From positions 1 through 20,722 of the forward strand of contig DATAYA010000226.1 in NCBI GenBank assembly GCA_036272815.1: a stretch of DNA of 20,722 nt, read 5' to 3'. A model generated the notes under the pieces. That model was not told where the DNA came from, searched no databases, and was given only the letters and a program-made list of their open reading frames with translations. Of the stretch, positions 15,703-20,722 are shown one piece after another; position 1 is the stretch's first letter; every line of letters starts with the position of its first letter. Both the position numbers and the translations under genes were made by a program. Source of the stretch: DATAYA01 sp036272815. Lineage in GTDB: Bacteria; Pseudomonadota; Alphaproteobacteria; Acetobacterales; Acetobacteraceae.

Positions 15703-18288
15703 ATGTCCGTGCCGTCCCTACTGGTCGCGATCGTGACCGTCTGCGCCCGTCGCGCCGTGCTGGTGCTGCTTGCGGGCGTGCTGGTCGCGGCCGGTTGCGG
15801 GCTGCTGGCGAGCAAGCGTCTCGGCATCACCACCGACACCGACAAGCTGTTCAGCCCCTCACTCGCATGGCGGCAGCGGCAGGTGGCGCTGGACCGCGCC
15901 TTCCCGCAGCGCACCGACCTGCTGGTCGCGGTGATCGATGGACGCGTCCCCGAGGAGGTGGACGCCACCGCCGCCGGGCTCGATCAGGCGCTCGCCACCG
16001 ACCACGCACATTTCCGTTCCGTCAGACGCCCAGATGCGGGCCCCTACTTCAACCGCAACGCGCTGCTGTTCCTTGACCGTACCAAACTCACGGCGCTACT
16101 CACCCGGACGATCAACGCGCAGCCTTTCCTCGGGCAGCTCGTCGCAGATCCGAGCCTGCGTGGCCTGTTCGCCGCCCTCTCGCTGCTGGCAATGGGGGTG
16201 CAGCACGGACAGGCGGACATCTCCAGCTTCGGCGCCTCGATCTCGGCCTTCGACGCGGTGCTGCGGCAGGCTGTCGCCGGCCACCCGAAACCGCTGTCCT
16301 GGGAGCAGCTCCTGGCGGGCCCGCTCGCCAAGCTGGCGGGCCGCTATCATTTCGTGCTCGCCCAGCCGGTGCTGGATTACGGCGCGCTGCAGCCGGGCGG
16401 GGCGGCCACTGCGGAACTACGGGCCGCGGCGGCGAAACTGCCCTTCGTCGCCAGCGGCGACGTCCGCGTGCGCATCACCGGCCAGGTGGCACTGTCGGAC
16501 GAGGAGTTCGCGTCCGTCGCCCAAGGGATGCTCGTCGGCCTGATCGGCAGCATCCTGCTCATCACGCTCTGGCTGTTCCTCGCGGCGCGGAGTTGGCGGA
16601 TCGTCGTGCCGATCGTGCTGACGCTGCTGTTCGGGCTGATGCTTACCGTCGGCTTCGCGGCCGCCGCGGTCGGCACGCTCAACCTGATCTCGGTCGCCTT
16701 CGCTATCCTGTTCGTCGGCATCGCGGTCGATTTCGCGATCCAGTTCTCGCTCCGCTTCCGTGACGCGCGGCTTACCGTGCCCGATCCGATCGCAGCGCTG
16801 GCCGAGACCGCGCGGCGCGCGGGGCGGCAGGTGCTGATCGCCTCGATCGCGACCGCCGCCGGCTTCCTCGCCTTCGTGCCGACAAACTTCGTGGGCGTCG
16901 CCGAACTCGGCCTGATCGCAGGGGTCGGGATGCTGGTGGCCTTCGCCTGCACGGTCACCTTCCTGCCGGCCTGCCTCGCTTTGTTCCGCCCCCGCGCGGA
17001 GACCGCGGCGGTAGGTTTCCGCTTCGCTGCCCCGCTCGATCGCCTCGTCATGCGCCGGCGCGTGCCGATCATCGCCGGTTTCGCCGTGCTGGCGGTCGCG
17101 GGTGCCGTGCTGCTGCCGTCCTGGCCGTTCGACAGCAACCCGCTCGACACCAAGAACCCGAATACCGAGGCGATGCGCACGCTGCGCGACCTGATGGCCG
17201 ACCCGCTGACCAACCCGGACACGATCGACATCCTGACACCCTCGGTGGCACAGGCGGCGGCCCTCACGCCGCGCCTTGAGAAGCTGCCGCTGGTCGCAAA
17301 CGTGCTGTCACTCGAAAGCTTCGTCCCGCAGGACCAGGCGCCCAAGCTCGCCCTGATAGCGGACGCGCAGAATATCCTGCTGCCGACGCTGAGCGCGCCG
17401 CCCGCGACCGCGGCCGCGACGCCCGCGGATTTCCGCCTCGCCGCACGGGCCGCATTGGCGCAGATCGTGCCTGTGCTGTCGAAGCTTCCAGCCGACAGCC
17501 CGATGGTCGGCATCGCGCGCGACCTCAAGGCGCTCACGGCGGCGCCCGATTCCGTGCTCGCTGCGACCAACGCCGCGCTGACCCGCTTCCTGCCGCAGGC
17601 CATCGGGCGCCTGCGCGACGGGCTGAGCGCGTCGCAGCCGGTCACGCTGGCGGACGTGCCCCCTAGCATCGCCCGCGACTGGCGTCTGCCGGACGGACAG
17701 GCGCGGATCGAGGTGGTGCCGCGGCCTGCCGTCCGCACCCCGGCCGCGTTGCGGCAGTTCGTGGCGCAGGTGGAGTCGGTCGCGCCCGAGGCGGGAGGGT
17801 CGGCGGTCACCATCGTCGCGACCAGCGCCACCATCCTCGGCGCGTTCCGCATGGCGGCGATCGCGGCCCTGATCGCGATCGCGGTGATCCTGCTGGTGGC
17901 CCTGCGGCGGGTGCTGGACGCGGCGTTGGTGCTCGGCTCGCTGCTGGCCTCGGCGCTGCTGACGGTGCTGCTCGCGCGCGCCTGGGGGATGGGGCTGAAT
18001 TACGCCAACATCATCGCGCTGCCGCTGCTGCTCGGGGTCGGCGTCTCGTTCAACATCTATTTCGTGATGAACTGGCGCGCCGGGCTGACCCATCCGCTCG
18101 GCTCGGCGACGGCGCGCGCGGTGGTGTTCTCGGCGCTCACCACCGGCACCGCGTTCGGCTCCCTCGCCCTCTCGGCGCATCCGGGTACGTCGAGCATGGG
18201 CACGCTGCTGCTGCTCAGCCTGTTCTGCACGCTGGCGACGACGCTGGCACTCCTGCCGGCAATCCTGTCGGGGCTGCGGCCGCGGTGA
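15703..18288 (+). CDS. hpnN: Hopanoid-associated RND transporter HpnN (MMPL-like)
   Basis: This 861-residue inner-membrane transporter has two homologous halves. Each half has one leading membrane helix (about 17-35 and 455-472), a large periplasmic loop (about 40-265 and 473-705) and a cluster of further helices (about 273-430 and 714-855). In HpnN proteins this unit moves hopanoids from the inner to the outer membrane. The first half carries FVGIAVDFAIQFSLRFRD with a membrane Asp at 343. The matching place in the second half reads GVGVSFNIYFVMNWR, with Ser782. SFNIYFVMNW-like wording and total length fit HpnN better than actinobacterial MmpL. The ATG at 15703 has GGAG about 11 bases upstream. 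Other hopanoid genes (shc, hpnC-H) are not in view. Confidence 0.87.
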   Translation: MSVPSLLVAIVTVCARRAVLVLLAGVLVAAGCGLLASKRLGITTDTDKLFSPSLAWRQRQVALDRAFPQRTDLLVAVIDGRVPEEVDATAAGLDQALATDHAHFRSVRRPDAGPYFNRNALLFLDRTKLTALLTRTINAQPFLGQLVADPSLRGLFAALSLLAMGVQHGQADISSFGASISAFDAVLRQAVAGHPKPLSWEQLLAGPLAKLAGRYHFVLAQPVLDYGALQPGGAATAELRAAAAKLPFVASGDVRVRITGQVALSDEEFASVAQGMLVGLIGSILLITLWLFLAARSWRIVVPIVLTLLFGLMLTVGFAAAAVGTLNLISVAFAILFVGIAVDFAIQFSLRFRDARLTVPDPIAALAETARRAGRQVLIASIATAAGFLAFVPTNFVGVAELGLIAGVGMLVAFACTVTFLPACLALFRPRAETAAVGFRFAAPLDRLVMRRRVPIIAGFAVLAVAGAVLLPSWPFDSNPLDTKNPNTEAMRTLRDLMADPLTNPDTIDILTPSVAQAAALTPRLEKLPLVANVLSLESFVPQDQAPKLALIADAQNILLPTLSAPPATAAATPADFRLAARAALAQIVPVLSKLPADSPMVGIARDLKALTAAPDSVLAATNAALTRFLPQAIGRLRDGLSASQPVTLADVPPSIARDWRLPDGQARIEVVPRPAVRTPAALRQFVAQVESVAPEAGGSAVTIVATSATILGAFRMAAIAALIAIAVILLVALRRVLDAALVLGSLLASALLTVLLARAWGMGLNYANIIALPLLLGVGVSFNIYFVMNWRAGLTHPLGSATARAVVFSALTTGTAFGSLALSAHPGTSSMGTLLLLSLFCTLATTLALLPAILSGLRPR

Positions 18289-18290
18289 TC

Positions 18291-18312
18291 CGCCGCCGCT
18301 GCGCGGCCGGCG
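18291..18312. terminator. GC-rich hairpin between convergent stops
   Basis: Between the hpnN and regulator stops, GCCGC-TGC-GCGGC forms a perfect 5-base stem with a 3-base loop. It extends by CGCC/GGCG across a one-base bulge. There is no T-run on either side, so it is at best a weak bidirectional terminator. Confidence 0.3.
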
Positions 18313-20346
18313 TCAGTCCTGGAAGCCCTCCGGCACGCCCGCGCGCCGCAGCCCCTCGGCATAGTGCGCGGTATCCGCCGGCCGCTCGAACGGGCTGCGC
18401 GCGAGGAACCGCTGCACGGTGAACTGCGGCTCCATTCCCAGCAACCGCTCACGCACCGCATGCGCCTCGTCGAGATAGCCCCGATGCCCGAGAGCCGCGA
18501 CGTAGTGGCGCAGTGCCGCGGAGAAGAATGGGTTCAGCTCGCTGACGTGCCGGCCGATGCTGATCGCGCGCTCGTAGTCGTGCTTGAGCACCTCGAGCGT
18601 GATCCAGGCGCCGTCGTAGAAGAAGGCGTGCGGATCGAGGGGCGAGAGGATCTTGTAGCGCTCGAAGCGGCGTGTCGCCTCCTCGAACTCGGCCGAGTAG
18701 GTCAGGCTGGTCGCCGACAGGCCCCACGCCATCGCGAGGTTCGGGTTAAGCGCCAGCGCCCGCTCGTGCAGCACATGCGCCTCGCGCGGCTTGCGGTGCA
18801 GAAAGGCGCGGACATGGCCCGCGATGGTCAGTCCGCGCGCGTCCTGCGGGTCGAGCAGGATCGCCCGCTCGGCGGCGCGCCCGGCCTCGCGCAGCGCCTC
18901 GGCCGAGGCGCCCGCCCAGCCCTGGCCGACCAGGAACACATAGTAATAGGCGTACCAGGCATGCGCCGCGGCATAGTCCGGCTCCTGCTCGATCGCATGC
19001 CGCAGCAGCGCTCCCGCCTCCATGAAGGCTTCACGCTCCAGCCGGCTGATGAGCGGCACGGCGCGCAGCACGAGATCGTATGCGGACGCGTCGGTCGGCG
19101 GCCGCGTGGCGGCGCGCTTGGCTTCGATCAGCAGGATCTCGGGATCGATCTGCGAGACCACTTCGGCCGCGATCTCGTCCTGCAAGGTCAGCATGTCGAG
19201 CGCCTGCCGGTCGAAGCGGCGCGCCCAGACCACCTGATTGTCGGCGCGCAGGTCGAGCAGCCGCAGCGTCACGCGCACCCGCCTGCCCGAGCGCTGCACC
19301 GTGCCGTCGATCAGGAAGTCGAGCCCGAACGTGCGGCGGATCGAGGCCTCGTCGCGGGTCTGGGTGGCGAACCGGGCGAGCGAGGTGCTGGAGATCAGGA
19401 ACATCCAGCGGAACCGCGCAAGGGCTGCCGTGATCTCGTCGGCGAGCCCGACGGAGAGATGCCCCTCGGTCTCGTCCATGCCGACCATCTGCAAGGGCAG
19501 CACGCCCACCTTGGCGCCGCCGCGGCGGCCATAGCCGGACCGCGCCTCAGCGCGCGGCGCCTCGGGCGCGCCCGACGCCGGCGTGTCGCGGCCGGTGCGG
19601 ATCTCCGCCAGCAGCCGCTGCGTCTCCGGCGACGGGGTCGCGTCCAGCAGGTCTGTCAGCACGGCGCGGCAGCGCTCATAGGTCTGGATCGCCATGCCGC
19701 GCTCGCCGCGCTGCGCATAGGCGCGCATCAGCGACCGCCACGCGCCCTCATGGGCGCGGTCGATCGCCAGCACCTGCTGCGCCGCCGGGATCGCCGCCTC
19801 AGGCTCCGACTGCTCGCGCAGCAGCAGTTCGGCGACGCTGCGCGCCCGATCGCGCAGCCGCTCGCGCTCGATCGCGAGCCACGAGTCGAAGGCGGGATCG
19901 ACGCCGTCCAGGTCTTCGAGCAATTCCCCGTCCAGCAGCGACAGCGACGCCGGATTGTTCGTTGTCGCCCGCAGCACCTCCTCGACGTCGACCCAGACCG
20001 CGCCGCCGCGCAGCACGAGGTGGTCGCGGGTGACGGCGATCACGTCCACCCGGGCGGGCGAGAGGCTGTCGAGCAGGCGGTGGATCTCCTGGCGCAGCGA
20101 GGCGCGGGCCTGTTCCTTCGGCCGCCGGCTCCACAGCATCTCGGCCAGCCGCGAGCGCAGCACTGGCCGCGGCGAGGAGAGAGCCACGATCGCGAGCAGG
20201 GCGCGAGTCTTGCGCCCTGGCGGCAGGACGCTCTCGCTGGTGATCGTCCACGCCTCCATCTGCCCGATCAAACGAAGGCGGACGGAGACGTGATCAGGCG
20301 CCGAGGACGGCGCGGGCAATGGCGGCATTGTCATGGTGGCTGTCAT
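18313..20346 (-). CDS. BTAD-domain transcriptional regulator with TolB-like and TPR regions
   Basis: This 677-residue one-component regulator has an N-terminal winged-helix DNA-binding domain (about 22-118). In it, a Leu-rich helix precedes LLAIVALSSPRPVLRSRLAEMLW. A bacterial transcriptional activator domain follows (about 118-250; DPAFDSWLAIERERLRDR and then AHEGAWRSLMRAYAQRGE). Residues 278-400 resemble the TolB/FlgO-like segment often found in CadC- and cyclase-linked regulators (LADEITAALARF, then FLIDGTVQRSGRRVRVTLRLLD and WARRFDR). A TPR superhelix covers about 415-650, with ALALNPNLAMAWGLSA as a clear unit. No membrane segment is apparent. The ATG at 20346 has AGGG close upstream. The signal and target genes are unknown. 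It converges on hpnN and lies downstream of gshA. Confidence 0.9.
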   Translation of the reverse strand: MTATMTMPPLPAPSSAPDHVSVRLRLIGQMEAWTITSESVLPPGRKTRALLAIVALSSPRPVLRSRLAEMLWSRRPKEQARASLRQEIHRLLDSLSPARVDVIAVTRDHLVLRGGAVWVDVEEVLRATTNNPASLSLLDGELLEDLDGVDPAFDSWLAIERERLRDRARSVAELLLREQSEPEAAIPAAQQVLAIDRAHEGAWRSLMRAYAQRGERGMAIQTYERCRAVLTDLLDATPSPETQRLLAEIRTGRDTPASGAPEAPRAEARSGYGRRGGAKVGVLPLQMVGMDETEGHLSVGLADEITAALARFRWMFLISSTSLARFATQTRDEASIRRTFGLDFLIDGTVQRSGRRVRVTLRLLDLRADNQVVWARRFDRQALDMLTLQDEIAAEVVSQIDPEILLIEAKRAATRPPTDASAYDLVLRAVPLISRLEREAFMEAGALLRHAIEQEPDYAAAHAWYAYYYVFLVGQGWAGASAEALREAGRAAERAILLDPQDARGLTIAGHVRAFLHRKPREAHVLHERALALNPNLAMAWGLSATSLTYSAEFEEATRRFERYKILSPLDPHAFFYDGAWITLEVLKHDYERAISIGRHVSELNPFFSAALRHYVAALGHRGYLDEAHAVRERLLGMEPQFTVQRFLARSPFERPADTAHYAEGLRRAGVPEGFQD

Positions 20347-20374
20347 GTTGCCCTGCGGTCTTCCTGACGATTAG

Positions 20375-20403
20375 TTTATCATGGAGCATGCAAGGCGATA
20401 CAA
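20375..20403 (-). promoter_or_regulatory. Candidate promoter for the BTAD regulator
   Basis: On the minus strand, TTGTAT (plus positions 20398-20403) and GATAAA (20375-20380) are 17 bases apart, in an AT-richer stretch 29 bases upstream of the regulator ATG. Both boxes match the consensus only partly. Confidence 0.3.
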
Positions 20404-20436
20404 GCAAGACGTGCATTGCGAACGGACTTTGCGAGT

Positions 20437-20722
20437 TCAGATTGAAGTTTCTTCAAAGATATGAGACACATCACCCAACCATTCCGTACCATATCGCTCC
20501 AGCCAATGCTCGGCCTGCGTGGGTCCGCCTTCGATAATCGCCTGCAATGGCGATAGAAAAATGGATTCGTCGTAACCTTCTTGGTTGCGCCTGCCCCGCG
20601 CGCGCAATCCATCGACCGCAATCATCACAGCTTCGTGTGCCAGGTCGCGCACTATGCGTGTGCGACCCCATGGGCTCGCGAGACCGTGAACCGGGACGGC
20701 GTCGCGCAAGCCCGCGAGCAAA
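20437..20722 (-). CDS. gshA: Glutamate-cysteine ligase, plant-type, C-terminal end (cut by right edge)
   Basis: Only the last 94 or so codons are in the window and the start lies beyond base 20722. The tail reads LRARGRRN, then DESIFLSPLQAIIEGGPTQAE, then HWLERYGTEWLGDVSHIF. It lines up with the C-terminus of the plant/alphaproteobacterial glutamate-cysteine ligase class, whose members end in a TPAEKLLELYNGEWGQSVDPVF-like stretch. The enzyme makes gamma-glutamylcysteine, the first step of glutathione synthesis, in the cytoplasm. The final residues are EETSI rather than the more usual ending in Tyr. The 3' end of the gene and the gap behind it are distinctly less GC-rich than the rest of the window. 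The regulator gene starts 90 bases downstream on the same strand. Confidence 0.78.
   Translation of the reverse strand, partial: LLAGLRDAVPVHGLASPWGRTRIVRDLAHEAVMIAVDGLRARGRRNQEGYDESIFLSPLQAIIEGGPTQAEHWLERYGTEWLGDVSHIFEETSI

Noticed and set aside
18364..20367. 667-codon open frame opposite the BTAD regulator
   Set aside because: The minus strand encodes clear domains. The plus-strand product has no recognisable motif and typical antisense composition.
1..20722. Search for CRISPR arrays, insertion sequences, phage genes, tRNA or rRNA
   Set aside because: I saw no regularly spaced repeats, transposase or integrase motifs, terminal inverted repeats, or recognisable RNA genes.

Overview
The window is a GC-rich (roughly two-thirds or more G+C by eye), gene-dense piece of bacterial chromosome with no gap over 300 bases. 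The protein set points to an alphaproteobacterium, most likely Acetobacteraceae/Rhodospirillales. It includes a class I NrdB, SecA with a zinc-binding tail, a foldase directly followed by argJ, an HpnN-type hopanoid transporter and a plant-type GshA tail. This placement is inferred from gene content and was not tested with a tree.

Layout from left to right. (1) A minus-strand group reads nrdB, then a SCO-family copper chaperone, then a conserved hypothetical gene cut by the left edge. (2) A secreted DUF3108 protein is divergent from nrdB and its 3' end overlaps gph (phosphoglycolate phosphatase). gph is divergent from glmU (UDP-GlcNAc synthesis). (3) An alpha/beta hydrolase and an acyl-CoA dehydrogenase form a translationally coupled pair. 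They are followed head-on by a small putative lipoprotein gene. (4) secA is divergent from a peptidylprolyl isomerase-argJ pair. (5) argJ overlaps the 3' end of a 127-residue protein of unknown function. That gene is divergent from a D-amino-acid-dehydrogenase-like flavoprotein, and their shared intergenic region holds a perfect CRP/FNR-type dyad. (6) The flavoprotein gene and a MetE-like methyltransferase gene end in one shared CTAG. The methyltransferase gene is divergent from hpnN. (7) A large BTAD/TolB/TPR regulator converges on hpnN. Behind it lies the 3' end of a glutamate-cysteine ligase gene in clearly lower-GC DNA, cut by the right edge.

Most genes are core housekeeping: deoxynucleotides, cell wall precursor, protein export and folding, arginine, methionine, glutathione and membrane lipid transport. 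I see no phage, transposon, CRISPR, tRNA or rRNA, and nothing that amounts to a convincing new multigene system. The points most worth a second look are the CRP-like operator with its unknown partner gene, the hydrolase/acyl-CoA dehydrogenase pair, the one-component regulator, the compositional shift at the right end, and several short tandem duplications in intergenic regions.
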